Source: an uncultured Clostridia bacterium
Lineage (GTDB): Bacteria; Bacillota; Clostridia; TANB77; CAG-508
Length of the DNA: 32,081 bases
Assembly: GCA_947589065.1 (NCBI GenBank)
Contig: CANPZM010000018.1
Span: 1-32,081 of the forward strand
Direction of reading: 5' to 3'
Below are positions 8,400 to 16,982 of the stretch, in pieces (the first letter of the stretch is position 1; each line of letters opens with the position of its first letter). Made by a program: the position numbers and the translations under genes. The notes beneath the pieces were generated by a model that saw nothing but the letters and a program-made list of their open reading frames with translations, was not told the origin of the DNA and searched no databases.

Positions 8400-9182
8400 T
8401 TAACATCCTTTTTTTATTCTATCTTTTATATACTGGTTTGCAATTTTTTTTGCAATTTCCATTTTATTTTTTGTATCTGAATCTTTATAATTTAATCTGT
8501 CAATTATAGTATTAATACAATCATTTTCTTGAATAAATTTTAAGGTTTCGTAAAAATTAAAATCAAATACCCATGCAATATAAGAAAGCCACTTATCCAT
8601 ATTTGTTTTACGATGTGAAGTTACAATTGTCTTTTCTTGTAAAAATTCACTCCAAATTTCAGGTGAAATCTTTTCTTTTTCAACTTTTTCTATTGTTGAA
8701 TTAAATAAAGAATGAAAATCTTGCTTTTGTTTTATATTATAATTGTCTGCTTTGTCGGCATCTCTAATAATTTTAGAATGCAGCAATTCAGATTTTGAAA
8801 GTCCTTGCTCTATTTCAAATTTATTATGATTTTTTATAGCTATCTTTATTATATCATCATATTCATCAATTTCAATAAATTTTCTGATTAGTCCATCTTT
8901 AAATAATATCTTAATACCTAATTCCGCATGGTCTACACTAGAATAATCATCATATGTATCATAAGTCATTGCTTGTTCAAATCTTCCAATGTCATGCAAT
9001 AGTGCAATCAATTGGGCAAGTTCGACATCTTCTTGTGATAACCCTAGCTTTTCTGCAATATACTTTGATACATTGACTACACCATATGTATGTTTTATTT
9101 TGGATTCTATTTTATTATCTTTTGGTTTAAATTGTGAAGTGTAATTCTTAAACACGTTTTTTGCTTTAATTAAGTCAATCAT
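8400..9182 (-). CDS. HD-domain phosphohydrolase
   Basis: A 260-residue soluble protein. It carries the HD metal site: His31 (KHTYGV), His63-Asp64 in LLHDIGRFEQ, a histidine in IKNHNKFE, and a downstream aspartate in IIRDADKADNYN. HD proteins of this type hydrolyse phosphate esters of nucleotides or related compounds; the substrate cannot be told from sequence. The ATG overlaps the tktC stop by four bases (ATGA), so the two are coupled. Its place behind the split transketolase might suggest a sugar- or nucleotide-phosphate substrate, but that is only context. Confidence 0.85.
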   Translation of the reverse strand: MIDLIKAKNVFKNYTSQFKPKDNKIESKIKHTYGVVNVSKYIAEKLGLSQEDVELAQLIALLHDIGRFEQAMTYDTYDDYSSVDHAELGIKILFKDGLIRKFIEIDEYDDIIKIAIKNHNKFEIEQGLSKSELLHSKIIRDADKADNYNIKQKQDFHSLFNSTIEKVEKEKISPEIWSEFLQEKTIVTSHRKTNMDKWLSYIAWVFDFNFYETLKFIQENDCINTIIDRLNYKDSDTKNKMEIAKKIANQYIKDRIKKGC

Positions 9183-10102
9183 TCAAATACCTCCACTATT
9201 GAATCATTGTCTATTCTAAATTCCTTTAACAATTCCATTGCTTTACCAGATTTTCCAAAAGAATCATTAACTCCTAGTTTAATCAATTTACATGGATATT
9301 CTTTTGCTAAAACATCTGCAATTATGCTACCTAGGCCACCTATTATATTATGATCTTCGACAGAAATTAATTTTCTAGTTTCCTTTGCACACTTTACAAT
9401 TATCTCCTCATCTACAGGTTTTAAAGAAAACATATCAACTACTCTAACATTTATTCCTTTTTTCTGCAATTTTTCCTGAGCTTTTATAGCTTCAGATACA
9501 CATATTCCAGTAGCAAAAATTGTTCCATCAGTACCATCTCCAATTTGAACAGCCTTGCCTATTTCAAAATTTTGATTTTCATCATAAATTATTGGAGAAG
9601 CCAATCTAGCAGTTCTAATATAGCAAGGACCATAAAGTTTAGCCACTTCCTCTACAAGCCATTTAGTCTGAGTCTCATCTGAAGGGCAAAATACTTTCAT
9701 ATTTGGTAAACCTTTCATTATATTAATATCTTCTAACATTTGATGAGTTGCTCCATCTTCACCAACTGTAACACCTGCATGACTTCCACAAATTTTAACA
9801 TTTAAATTAGGGTAACAAACACTATTTCTTATTTGATCATATGCTCTGCCTGTTGCAAAAACTGCAAATGTACTTGCAAAAGGTATTTTACCACATGTTG
9901 CTAACCCTGCAGCAGTTCCTATCATATCTTGTTCAGCTATACCAATATCAAAAAATCTTTCTGGATACTTCTTTTTAAAAATATCACTTTTAGTCGCTCC
10001 AGCTAAGTCAGCATCTAATACAACAATATCTTTATTTATACTTCCAATATATTCTAAAGCTTCCCCATAACTTTGCCTAGTAGCTTTATTTTCTTCTTTC
10101 AT
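9179..10102 (-). CDS. Transketolase, C-terminal subunit
   Basis: The pyrimidine-binding and C-terminal half of a two-subunit transketolase, which moves two-carbon units between sugar phosphates in the non-oxidative pentose phosphate pathway with thiamine diphosphate. Visible are the Pyr domain (DADLAGATKSD, IAEQDMIGTAAGLA with the glutamate that contacts the cofactor, SHAGVTVGEDGATHQ) and a C-terminal domain (about residues 190-300, VVDMFSLKPVD). Deoxyxylulose-phosphate synthase-like proteins share this layout, but a separate N-terminal subunit sits directly upstream. I prefer the ATG at 10102, nine bases from AAAGGA, over the one at 10111, which lies against that site. The 307-residue length is usual. 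Confidence 0.92.
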   Translation of the reverse strand: MKEENKATRQSYGEALEYIGSINKDIVVLDADLAGATKSDIFKKKYPERFFDIGIAEQDMIGTAAGLATCGKIPFASTFAVFATGRAYDQIRNSVCYPNLNVKICGSHAGVTVGEDGATHQMLEDINIMKGLPNMKVFCPSDETQTKWLVEEVAKLYGPCYIRTARLASPIIYDENQNFEIGKAVQIGDGTDGTIFATGICVSEAIKAQEKLQKKGINVRVVDMFSLKPVDEEIIVKCAKETRKLISVEDHNIIGGLGSIIADVLAKEYPCKLIKLGVNDSFGKSGKAMELLKEFRIDNDSIVEVFE

Positions 10103-10107
10103 ATTTT

Positions 10108-10944
10108 TCATTCCTTTCCATTATCAAACTCTTTTAATGCTTCTCTATACTGTTCTTCATTAGGAGCCTTTCCATGCCAACCAACTTGATTTTCCATAAA
10201 TGAAACCCCTTTTCCTTTAACCGTTTTTGCAATAATTGCTGTAGGTCTTCCTTTAACTGTTTTAGCTTTTTGAAAAATAGTAATAAGACTATCTATGTCA
10301 TTTCCATTTGTTTCAAAAACTTCAAAGCCAAAACTTTCAAACTTTTCTTTAATAGGATTAACATTCATGACATCAGTAACTTTTCCATCTATTTGTAAAT
10401 TATTATTATCGACTATCAAACATAAATTATCTAATTTGTAATGAGCTGATGTCATAGTCGCTTCCCAAATTTGTCCTTCTTCTATTTCTCCATCACCAAC
10501 TAAGCAATATACTCTAAATCCTCTGCCATCCAATTTTGATGAAATAGCCATTCCATTTGCTACTGACAATCCTTGTCCTAATGAGCCAGAACTCATATCT
10601 ACACCTGGAATATGTTTCATGTCTGGATGTCCTTGAAGAATAGAATTTAGTTTTCTGAATTTTTTTAACTCTTCTTTAGAAAAATATCCTCTTTCAGCTA
10701 AAGTTGCATATAAAGCTGCAGAGGCATGACCTTTTGATAATACAAATCTGTCCCTATTGGGATCATCAATTTTTTGAGGATTAATATTCATTTGATTAAA
10801 ATACAATACTGTTAAAATATCTGTACATGAAAGAGCACCTCCTGGATGACCAGATTGTCCTTCGTATATTTCTTCAATAATATCCCTTCTTATTACTTTT
10901 GCAGTCTGCTTTAAACATTTAATATCTTCCTCTGTTATTTTCAA
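10108..10944 (-). CDS. Transketolase, N-terminal subunit
   Basis: The thiamine-diphosphate-binding half, 278 residues. Motifs include GHPGGALSCTDIL, DRFVLSKGHASAALYA, the GQGLSVANGMA loop, and the cofactor motif GDGEIEEGQIWEA...NNLQIDG, near the usual GDG-N positions. No ATG opens the gene. The GTG at 10953 sits one base from AAGGAG. I prefer the TTG at 10944, ten bases from that site, though the choice is moderate. Its stop lies a few bases before the preferred start of the C-terminal subunit. It is the first gene of the operon running to 7338. Confidence 0.92.
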   Translation of the reverse strand: MKITEEDIKCLKQTAKVIRRDIIEEIYEGQSGHPGGALSCTDILTVLYFNQMNINPQKIDDPNRDRFVLSKGHASAALYATLAERGYFSKEELKKFRKLNSILQGHPDMKHIPGVDMSSGSLGQGLSVANGMAISSKLDGRGFRVYCLVGDGEIEEGQIWEATMTSAHYKLDNLCLIVDNNNLQIDGKVTDVMNVNPIKEKFESFGFEVFETNGNDIDSLITIFQKAKTVKGRPTAIIAKTVKGKGVSFMENQVGWHGKAPNEEQYREALKEFDNGKE

Positions 10945-11024
10945 TAAAATCACTCTCCTTATTTTATTGAGAATAATATATCATATTTTTATATAGTTTA
11001 CTATCATTTAAATAATAATTATTT

Positions 11025-11210
11025 TTAAATATTAGTATTATACCTACTTTCTATAAAATCTGCTATATTCTCAATTCTTGTCATTATATGAAATTGTTCC
11101 AACTTATTTTCTTCATTTTTATTTTTTATTTTTACTATTTCTTTAAAAATTTCATTAATATTAATTTCTATTTCTAATATCTTTTGTAAAATTTCATCTT
11201 CTTTTTTCAC
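11025..11210 (-). CDS. Small helical protein of unknown function
   Basis: A 61-residue charged protein with heptad-like Ile/Leu spacing (ILQKILEIEININEIFKEIVKIK), probably a short coiled coil. It opens with GTG, eight bases after AAAGGAG, which supports real translation despite its size. It lies between the Lon terminator and the transketolase operon, and I see no convincing promoter of its own in the short gap. I do not recognise a family. Confidence 0.55.
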   Translation of the reverse strand: MKKEDEILQKILEIEININEIFKEIVKIKNKNEENKLEQFHIMTRIENIADFIESRYNTNI

Positions 11211-11240
11211 AAAATCAACTCCTTTATTGCCACTACTACT

Positions 11241-11286
11241 AAAAAAAAGATGTGATACTACTATATAGTAATATCACATCTTTTTC
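11241..11286 (-). terminator. Rho-independent terminator of the Lon-like gene
   Basis: GATGTGATA (11249-11257) pairs with TATCACATC (11272-11280), and the stem extends inward with mismatches. On the minus strand a run of eight T follows. It is nearly symmetrical, so it could also act on plus-strand transcripts. Confidence 0.85.
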
Positions 11287-11299
11287 AATAAAATTTGAT

Positions 11300-13705
11300 T
11301 TACATGTTTCTACTTTTTTCTGCAATTTTAGCATATTTAATTAATTTTTCATTAGCTAAATAATTTATTGTACCAGCTGGGAAGTTACCAAATTTATCTT
11401 TCTTACCAGCTGGAACTCCTGTCAATATTTCTATTCCTTCTTCAATTGTATTAATAGCATAAATATGAAAATTATCTTCTTTTACAGCCTTAATCACATC
11501 ATCATTTAAATGCAAATTTCTAACATTTTGAGCAGGAATAATAACTCCTTGTTGTCCATTTAATCCTCTCATTTTGCATATTTGAAAGAATCCTTCAATT
11601 TTTTCATTTACTCCACCTATTGGCTGAATTTCACCTTTTTGATTAACAGAACCTGTAACAGCAATTGATTGGTTAATTGGTATTTCTGAAAGGCTTGATA
11701 AGATTGCATATAACTCTGTACTAGAAGCACTATCTCCATCTACACCTCCATATAATTGTTCAAAGCATATACTAGCCGTTAAAGTAAGTGGTTTATCTTG
11801 TGCAAACATTTCACCTAAATATCCTGTTAAAATCATAACACCCTTTGAATGGCTTGAGCCTGACATTTGTACTTCTCTTTCTATATTAATAACTCCCTGT
11901 TGTCCCATATAAGTACTCGCAGTAATCTTTGATGGTTTTCCAAATGTATAATCCCCAATAGAAATAACTGTTAAACCATTAATTTGTCCTATCTTAAAAC
12001 CTGATGTATTAATTAATAAAGCTCCTTCTTTTATCATTTGTAAGTATTTACTATCATATTTCTTTATTCTTTCTAATCGTTCATCAAAAGCTTTTTGAAC
12101 ATATTCCTTTGTCACAACTTTATTTTTATCAAGTTTTGCCCATGTAGAAGCTTCACCAACAATTTGTCCAATTTCACTAAATTGTGTTGACAATTTTTCT
12201 TTATCACCAGATAATTTTGACGCATATTCAACAATTTTTGCTACTGCTTGTCTATCAATATCTAATAATTCTTCTTGTTCACAGTAGCTCTTTACAAATC
12301 TAACTAATTTATTTATATTTTCAGTATTCTTTGGTGCATCTTCTTCAAACTCAACTTTTATCTTAAATAATTTTCTAAAATCTTCATCCATTGATAAAAG
12401 TGTATGATAAATTTCTGAATTACCTATTAACAAAACTTTTAAATCTAATGGAATTGGCTCCGGTTTTAATGAAATTAACATCATTGATGAACGCTGTTCC
12501 ATGCTATTTTCTATGCTAACCTCTTTAACTAATAAAACTTTTTTTAACGTTTCATAACATTGAGGATTACTAAGTAAATCTTTAGCTTGAAAAATTATAT
12601 ATCCACCATTTGCTTTTTGTAAAAGTCCAGGTTTTAACATTGTAAAATCTGTTTTCATTGTTCCAAATTGATTCTCATACTCTAACTTTCCAAATATATT
12701 TTGAAAAGCATAATTTGAGTCCATAATTACTGGAGCACCTTCTAAATTACTGTTATCAACAAATAAATTAACTCTATAGTTTAGCCATGGCTCAGCATTT
12801 TGTACTCTCATTTGCATAGGAGCTTGTTGTCTATTTTCATTATTTGATTCATCCATCAAAAAATAATTTATATTTTTTAATATATCTTTTTTTACATCAT
12901 CTAAAAAAGCAATTATTTTTTTATTTCTTTTATAATTTGATTTTACATTATTAATATGAATATTTACTGTTAATAATGCAACATTTGACTGCCATTCTTC
13001 AATTTTTTTGTCTGATTTATTTTCGATTAATTTAAGTTCTGACAAAGTTTCAAATATCATATCCTGAACCAATTGTGATTTTGATTCAAATTGGTTCTTT
13101 ACATCTAATGGCAATTTATCATATTCGTTTTCATCTACAGGCTTTCCTTCATAAACAGGCATCATATATATACCATTTTGTGCTGATTTAACTTGAAAGC
13201 CTTCTTTTAAAGTCTTTTCATTTAATTTTGCCAAAATTGCCTCTTTCTTTTGTTCATATTCCTGCCTAATAACCTTTTTTTCTTTTTCAAAGTCATCATT
13301 ATTAAAGGTCTTTTTTATGTCTTTTCTTATATTTTTAATAAAACTATTCATTGTTTCTTTAAAAATAATACCTTGTCCTGCTGGAAGTGAAACAGCTATT
13401 GGTTCATTAGGATCGTTAAAATTATATATATAACACCAGTCATTTGGCACTTTTTCTTTTATTGCTTTGGATTGTAAAAATTTTTTTGTATACATAGTTT
13501 TTCCAACGCCAGCTGGTCCTTCCAAATATAAATTATATCCTTTTATATCAACATTTACGCCAAATTCTAATGCTTTTATTCCTCTATCTTGCCCATACAC
13601 TAAATCTGTAGTGTCTAATATTTCTTTTACCTTTTCAAATTTAAACATATCAGGGCTACAAACATCTTTTAAATCTTTATAACTTAATTCTTTTTCCTTT
13701 TTCAT
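11300..13705 (-). CDS. Lon-related ATP-dependent protease (AAA_32 type, S16 peptidase)
   Basis: An 801-residue AAA+ protease. Walker A is GPAGVGKT (63-70), followed by a long helical insertion (about 130-290) of the AAA_32 type, a Walker B region (GGYIIFQAKDLL) and sensor/lid segments (about 455-545). The C-terminal Lon proteolytic domain has nucleophile Ser659 in GVDGDSASS and Lys702 in GGVNEKIEGFF, so the Ser-Lys dyad is intact. There is no LonA-type N-domain, and no membrane anchor as in archaeal LonB. GGAGGA lies about 11 bases before the ATG. It is monocistronic, with its own promoter and terminator. Targets are unknown; quality control is expected from the family. Confidence 0.92.
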   Translation of the reverse strand: MKKEKELSYKDLKDVCSPDMFKFEKVKEILDTTDLVYGQDRGIKALEFGVNVDIKGYNLYLEGPAGVGKTMYTKKFLQSKAIKEKVPNDWCYIYNFNDPNEPIAVSLPAGQGIIFKETMNSFIKNIRKDIKKTFNNDDFEKEKKVIRQEYEQKKEAILAKLNEKTLKEGFQVKSAQNGIYMMPVYEGKPVDENEYDKLPLDVKNQFESKSQLVQDMIFETLSELKLIENKSDKKIEEWQSNVALLTVNIHINNVKSNYKRNKKIIAFLDDVKKDILKNINYFLMDESNNENRQQAPMQMRVQNAEPWLNYRVNLFVDNSNLEGAPVIMDSNYAFQNIFGKLEYENQFGTMKTDFTMLKPGLLQKANGGYIIFQAKDLLSNPQCYETLKKVLLVKEVSIENSMEQRSSMMLISLKPEPIPLDLKVLLIGNSEIYHTLLSMDEDFRKLFKIKVEFEEDAPKNTENINKLVRFVKSYCEQEELLDIDRQAVAKIVEYASKLSGDKEKLSTQFSEIGQIVGEASTWAKLDKNKVVTKEYVQKAFDERLERIKKYDSKYLQMIKEGALLINTSGFKIGQINGLTVISIGDYTFGKPSKITASTYMGQQGVINIEREVQMSGSSHSKGVMILTGYLGEMFAQDKPLTLTASICFEQLYGGVDGDSASSTELYAILSSLSEIPINQSIAVTGSVNQKGEIQPIGGVNEKIEGFFQICKMRGLNGQQGVIIPAQNVRNLHLNDDVIKAVKEDNFHIYAINTIEEGIEILTGVPAGKKDKFGNFPAGTINYLANEKLIKYAKIAEKSRNM

Positions 13706-13739
13706 TAGTATAAATATCCTCCAAAAATATTCTAAAACA

Positions 13740-13768
13740 ATTTTATATCAAAGCAAATTTTTATGCAA
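13740..13768 (-). promoter_or_regulatory. Promoter of the Lon-like protease gene
   Basis: On the minus strand TTGCAT (13763-13768), a 17-bp spacer and TAAAAT (13740-13745), with the start codon about 35 bases further on. I saw no heat-shock (CIRCE-type) operator nearby. Confidence 0.55.
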
Positions 13769-13893
13769 TAAAATAATTAAATTTATTATAACCAATTTCT
13801 AGAACAAATTGCTATTTCTTGAAATTTTGAGTAATATTAACTTTACTATTAAAATTTTCTATTTTTTATTTTATTATTTAATGATTAACAAAA

Positions 13894-14328
13894 TTAAAAA
13901 TTTTTTGTCATGATAATTGCATCATCTGTATTATTATAATATTTTTTTCTTCTACCAACCTCTTGAAAATCCATTTTTCTATATAAATTTATAGCAGGTA
14001 TATTTTTTTCATTAACCTCTAATGTTATACAATTTTTATTTAAGCTTTGAGCATACTGAACCAAATATTCTAATAATTTTGTGCCATAATTTTTTCTCCT
14101 ACTATTTTCATTTACAGCTATATTCATAACATGAGCTTCATCGATATTAAACCATAAATCAGCAAAAGCAATAATTTCATTATTGCTTTTTAACACAAAA
14201 TATTTAGAATTTTCATTGTAAAACTCTTGTCTTAAAATATTTTCATTCCAAAAATTATCAAATTGCTTTAAATTTTCTACAATGTACTCTAAGTCTTCAG
14301 TATTCAAACTAGTTATTTCTTCATTCAT
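13894..14328 (-). CDS. rimI: Ribosomal-protein-alanine acetyltransferase-like GNAT protein RimI
   Basis: A 144-residue GNAT N-acetyltransferase. It shows the acetyl-CoA loop region (VNENSRRKNYGTKLLEYLVQYA), beta-strand ITLEVNEKNIPAINLYRKMDFQEVGRR and the C-terminal tyrosine-rich strand typical of RimI. RimI acetylates N-termini, classically of ribosomal protein S18. In Firmicutes it travels with tsaE and tsaB, as here (45 bases after tsaB). The ribosome binding site is weak, so the ATG at 14328 is the best but not certain start. Confidence 0.88.
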   Translation of the reverse strand: MNEEITSLNTEDLEYIVENLKQFDNFWNENILRQEFYNENSKYFVLKSNNEIIAFADLWFNIDEAHVMNIAVNENSRRKNYGTKLLEYLVQYAQSLNKNCITLEVNEKNIPAINLYRKMDFQEVGRRKKYYNNTDDAIIMTKNF

Positions 14329-14372
14329 TTTTTATTTTTAGGCTCATTCCTTCCAAATTTATAATTTACATT

Positions 14373-15050
14373 TTAATTTTGTTTTAATCTTTCAGCTTGT
14401 GATTTTCTCAAATATAAAGGTACTAATTCATCTGCAGTGCAATATTCTCCTTTTACTGCTTTCTTATATGCAATTATCCCCAAACTGTTAGCATTCTGTT
14501 TATTGTTTGTAGAAAAAAATATTTTTTTTCTATTTAGTAATTTACTAATTGTATCTTTATGCAGAGCAGAACCATCACCAACAAAAATTATATTGTCATA
14601 TTTTTTTAGTTTTTCTACTACATTTAATATATCATCCGCAATATACTCTTCTTGTTTCTCGATTTCTTTATCAAAAATACCACAGTAAACCTGATTATTT
14701 CTGGCATCTATCATTGAACATATTACATCTTTGCTTCCTATTTCATTCGTAGCTAAACTTTCTAAAGATGTTACAGGAATAATTTTTATGTTCTTAAATT
14801 CAGCCATTGCCTTACAACTTGCTATACCAATTCTAATTCCAGTAAATGAACCTGGCCCAACTGACACAGCAATATAGTCCATGTCATTTAAATTTAGATT
14901 TGTAGATTTTAAAGTTTTATCAACTAATGGCATAAAATTTTCTGAGTGCGTTCTCCCATTATCAAGAATATTTTCATTTATTAATTTATCATTTTCAAAT
15001 ACTCCAACAGCACAAACACTACTAGAAGTATCAGCAACTAAAATTTTCAT
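14373..15050 (-). CDS. tsaB: tRNA threonylcarbamoyladenosine biosynthesis protein TsaB
   Basis: The pseudo-enzyme partner of TsaD in forming t6A37 on ANN-decoding tRNAs. The 225 residues begin with the ASKHA-fold MKILVADTSSSVCAVGVF and carry the family pattern HSENFMPLVDKTL and VSVGPGSFTGIRIGIASCKAMAE. The C-terminal half is shorter and less conserved, as expected. It lies between tsaE and rimI in one operon; tsaD and tsaC are not in the window. A moderate AAAGGA lies about 14 bases before the ATG. Confidence 0.95.
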   Translation of the reverse strand: MKILVADTSSSVCAVGVFENDKLINENILDNGRTHSENFMPLVDKTLKSTNLNLNDMDYIAVSVGPGSFTGIRIGIASCKAMAEFKNIKIIPVTSLESLATNEIGSKDVICSMIDARNNQVYCGIFDKEIEKQEEYIADDILNVVEKLKKYDNIIFVGDGSALHKDTISKLLNRKKIFFSTNNKQNANSLGIIAYKKAVKGEYCTADELVPLYLRKSQAERLKQN

Positions 15051-15083
15051 ATGGTTAATCTTATTCCTTTCAATAGTATAAAT

Positions 15084-15518
15084 CTAATTTTCAATCCTTC
15101 TTATACAAATATTTCTTTGATTTTCATCGTCTAAACATCTATCAAAAGTAACTTGAATATAATTTGATGGTAAAACATTTTTTATAATTTCTCCCCATTC
15201 AATAATACAAATTCCCTTATCAAAATACTCTTCTCCTCCTATTGCTAAAAATTCATCTTCATCCTCTAATCTATATACATCAAAATGATAAACATTAACA
15301 TCATTTTTTGTATATTCGTTTACAATTGTAAAAGTTGGACTTGAAATTTCATCTTGTAAGTCAAAATATTCTAATATACCTTCTGTAAATTTCGTTTTAC
15401 CAGAGCCTAAATCACCTGTTAATACAACAACATCTCCGATTTTTAGCTTACTTGCAAATTTTTTTGCAATCTTTTTAGTCTCATTTTCTGAATTAGATAA
15501 ATATTTTTCCATTTGCAT
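15084..15518 (-). CDS. tsaE: tRNA threonylcarbamoyladenosine biosynthesis ATPase TsaE
   Basis: P-loop ATPase that resets the TsaBD complex during t6A synthesis. Walker A is GDLGSGKT, followed by SPTFTIVNEY, YHFDVYRLEDEDEF and ICIIEWGE, all TsaE hallmarks. The ORF is open to 15626, but that start lies inside a likely promoter (15608-15636) and would add 36 residues foreign to the family. I therefore take the ATG at 15518 (144 residues, family-like). The upstream leader contains a run of seven G about 14 bases before that ATG, further than an ideal ribosome binding site. The ATG at 15512 is an alternative. Confidence 0.9.
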   Translation of the reverse strand: MQMEKYLSNSENETKKIAKKFASKLKIGDVVVLTGDLGSGKTKFTEGILEYFDLQDEISSPTFTIVNEYTKNDVNVYHFDVYRLEDEDEFLAIGGEEYFDKGICIIEWGEIIKNVLPSNYIQVTFDRCLDDENQRNICIRRIEN

Positions 15519-15607
15519 ATTTACTAATAATTCCCCCCCAAATAGTAAACAGAATTTATAAATAGCATATAAATATTCTTTAAAAATAGCTATTTTAAAC
15601 TGTTTAT

Positions 15608-15636
15608 ATTCTAACTCACATTGCACTAAAAGTAAA
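15608..15636 (-). promoter_or_regulatory. Probable promoter of tsaE-tsaB-rimI
   Basis: On the minus strand TTTACT (15631-15636), a 17-bp spacer and TAGAAT (15608-15613). It lies within the longest tsaE ORF and argues for the shorter start. Confidence 0.5.
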
Positions 15637-15671
15637 GAATTTTAAAATTTTCATAATTTTTTATTTTTCTA

Positions 15672-15700
15672 TTGACAAAAATCACATCATCATTTATAAT
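15672..15700 (+). promoter_or_regulatory. Consensus promoter of the tRNA-Gly gene
   Basis: Perfect TTGACA (15672-15677) and perfect TATAAT (15695-15700) separated by 17 bp, twenty bases before the tRNA. It is the strongest promoter match in the window, as expected for a stable RNA gene. Confidence 0.9.
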
Positions 15701-15719
15701 TTATAATTGTCAGGGGCAT

Positions 15720-15793
<74 letters not shown>

Positions 15794-15794
15794 A

Positions 15795-15833
15795 AAAACT
15801 TACGAACTAAATAAAGTTCGTAAGTTTTTTTTT
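15795..15833 (+). terminator. Rho-independent terminator of the tRNA-Gly gene
   Basis: ACTTACGAAC and GTTCGTAAGT form a perfect stem around a short loop, followed by a run of about ten T. It starts within a few bases of the tRNA CCA end. Confidence 0.92.
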
Positions 15834-15851
15834 AATAATTTGTTCTTTTTA

Positions 15852-15877
15852 ATGTCAAATTCTCCGTTCCTCTGAGA
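15852..15877. repeat. Solo arm of a REP-like palindrome (family A/B/C)
   Basis: TGTCAAATTCTCCGTTCCTC matches the right arm of the full palindrome at 18921-18990 and is close to that at 16703-16749. No left arm is present. It abuts the stop codon of the isomerase-like gene (15878). Confidence 0.7.
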
Positions 15878-16672
15878 TTATTCATTTTCAAACATTTCTT
15901 TTAATTTCTTACCTACTTCATAACCCTTTTTATAAAAGTTTTCAATTCCCATTTTTAAATATTCATATCTGTAACAAAGTTCCAAGGTTATAGGTCCATT
16001 ATAATTACTCTCTTTTAGATTTTTTATAACCTTTTTCCAATTTAATGTGCCATCAAAAGGAATTAAATGCAAATCACCACTTTTGTCATTATCATGTAAA
16101 TGAACCGCAAATATTCTATTTTTAAACTTATCAAAGTCTAGCTCATCATCAAAAAAAGCATGATAATGACCTGAATCAAAACATATCCCAACATTATCAT
16201 TAGAAATATTTTCAATCACATAATCTAAATATCCCTTAATTTTTGTATTTTCAAAAGCCACTTTTATATTTAAAGAATTTGCATAATCAACAATTCTTCG
16301 TACTCTTTCTAATCCAATTTTATTACATCTTTGAGCTGAATTTTTACTTGTCAAGTGCATAATAACCATTGGTATATCATTATCTTTGCAAGTTCTAATA
16401 TCATTTTTATATGTATCAACTAAAATGTCTCCATCTTCGTTTTCAATCCATAAATCATTTATTCTTTTATAACCTAAATGGGCAAAAATAACATTTAATC
16501 CCTTTTCTCTTATATACTTTAATTGTTCTTCTTGAGTAGGATTCCAATTGCTGTTATACCATTGTATAAATACATTTTTAAATCCTGCATTTTTGATAGC
16601 ATCTATTGTTTCTATTGCACTAACACCCTTATTAGCATTATTTACAACTACTGCAATTTCTCTATTGTTCAT
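15878..16672 (-). CDS. Sugar phosphate isomerase/epimerase-like TIM-barrel protein
   Basis: A 264-residue xylose-isomerase-like barrel (AP endonuclease 2 family, PF01261 type). Metal-site regions seen are VIMHLTS, VAFENTKIKGY (Glu), ICFDSGHYHAFF (Asp, His), FAVHLHDNDKSGD (His) and ITLELCYRYEY (Glu), in the order expected for these enzymes. The substrate is unknown; family members act on sugars, sugar acids or inositols. I chose the ATG at 16672, eight bases from AAGGAG; the ATG at 16678 is too close to that site. It is flanked on both sides by REP-like repeats and has no metabolic neighbours, so context gives no substrate. Confidence 0.88.
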   Translation of the reverse strand: MNNREIAVVVNNANKGVSAIETIDAIKNAGFKNVFIQWYNSNWNPTQEEQLKYIREKGLNVIFAHLGYKRINDLWIENEDGDILVDTYKNDIRTCKDNDIPMVIMHLTSKNSAQRCNKIGLERVRRIVDYANSLNIKVAFENTKIKGYLDYVIENISNDNVGICFDSGHYHAFFDDELDFDKFKNRIFAVHLHDNDKSGDLHLIPFDGTLNWKKVIKNLKESNYNGPITLELCYRYEYLKMGIENFYKKGYEVGKKLKEMFENE

Positions 16673-16702
16673 GTTCATTTCTCCTTAAACTTTCATATCA
16701 CC

Positions 16703-16749
16703 GGGGACGGAGAATTTGACACATTTTGAATGTGTCAAATTCTCCATCC
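16703..16749. repeat. REP-like palindrome, full copy B
   Basis: A long hairpin. GGAGAATTTGACACATT (16709-16725) pairs with AATGTGTCAAATTCTCC (16729-16745), extended by GGAC/ATCC-type ends with one mismatch. No T-run follows, so it is not a standard terminator. It lies between the small gene and the isomerase-like gene. Confidence 0.85.
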
Positions 16750-16757
16750 TATTAATA

Positions 16758-16982
16758 TTAATAAGTTATATTTTTTTGTATCCCTAATCCATTTCCTTTA
16801 CAAATTAATGTTTCAATATTCTTATTATTCATTTTTTTCGTTAAATCAACTTTTAAAGATTCATTAAAAGAATTCTTAGTACTTTCTTTAGTTTCAATTT
16901 TATGCTCCTCTAGACTTTTAACTTTATTATGTTTGGTAAAAAAATTTTTTATATTCAAAAATATTTTTCTTATAAAATTCAT
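16758..16982 (-). CDS. Small basic protein coupled to the transglutaminase-like gene
   Basis: A 74-residue Lys/Asn-rich protein with an amphipathic, Phe-rich start (MNFIRKIFLNIKNFF) that may bind the membrane surface, and a C-terminal motif (LICKGNGLGIQKNITY). The ATG overlaps the stop of the 615-residue gene by four bases. GGAGG sits nine bases upstream inside that gene, so translation is very likely. I do not recognise a named family. The tight coupling suggests that it works with the transglutaminase-like protein. Confidence 0.7.
   Translation of the reverse strand: MNFIRKIFLNIKNFFTKHNKVKSLEEHKIETKESTKNSFNESLKVDLTKKMNNKNIETLICKGNGLGIQKNITY

Noticed and set aside
16703..16749. REP-like palindrome as a rho-independent terminator
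   Set aside because: No T-run follows on either strand; related sequences recur elsewhere, so a repeat is the better explanation.
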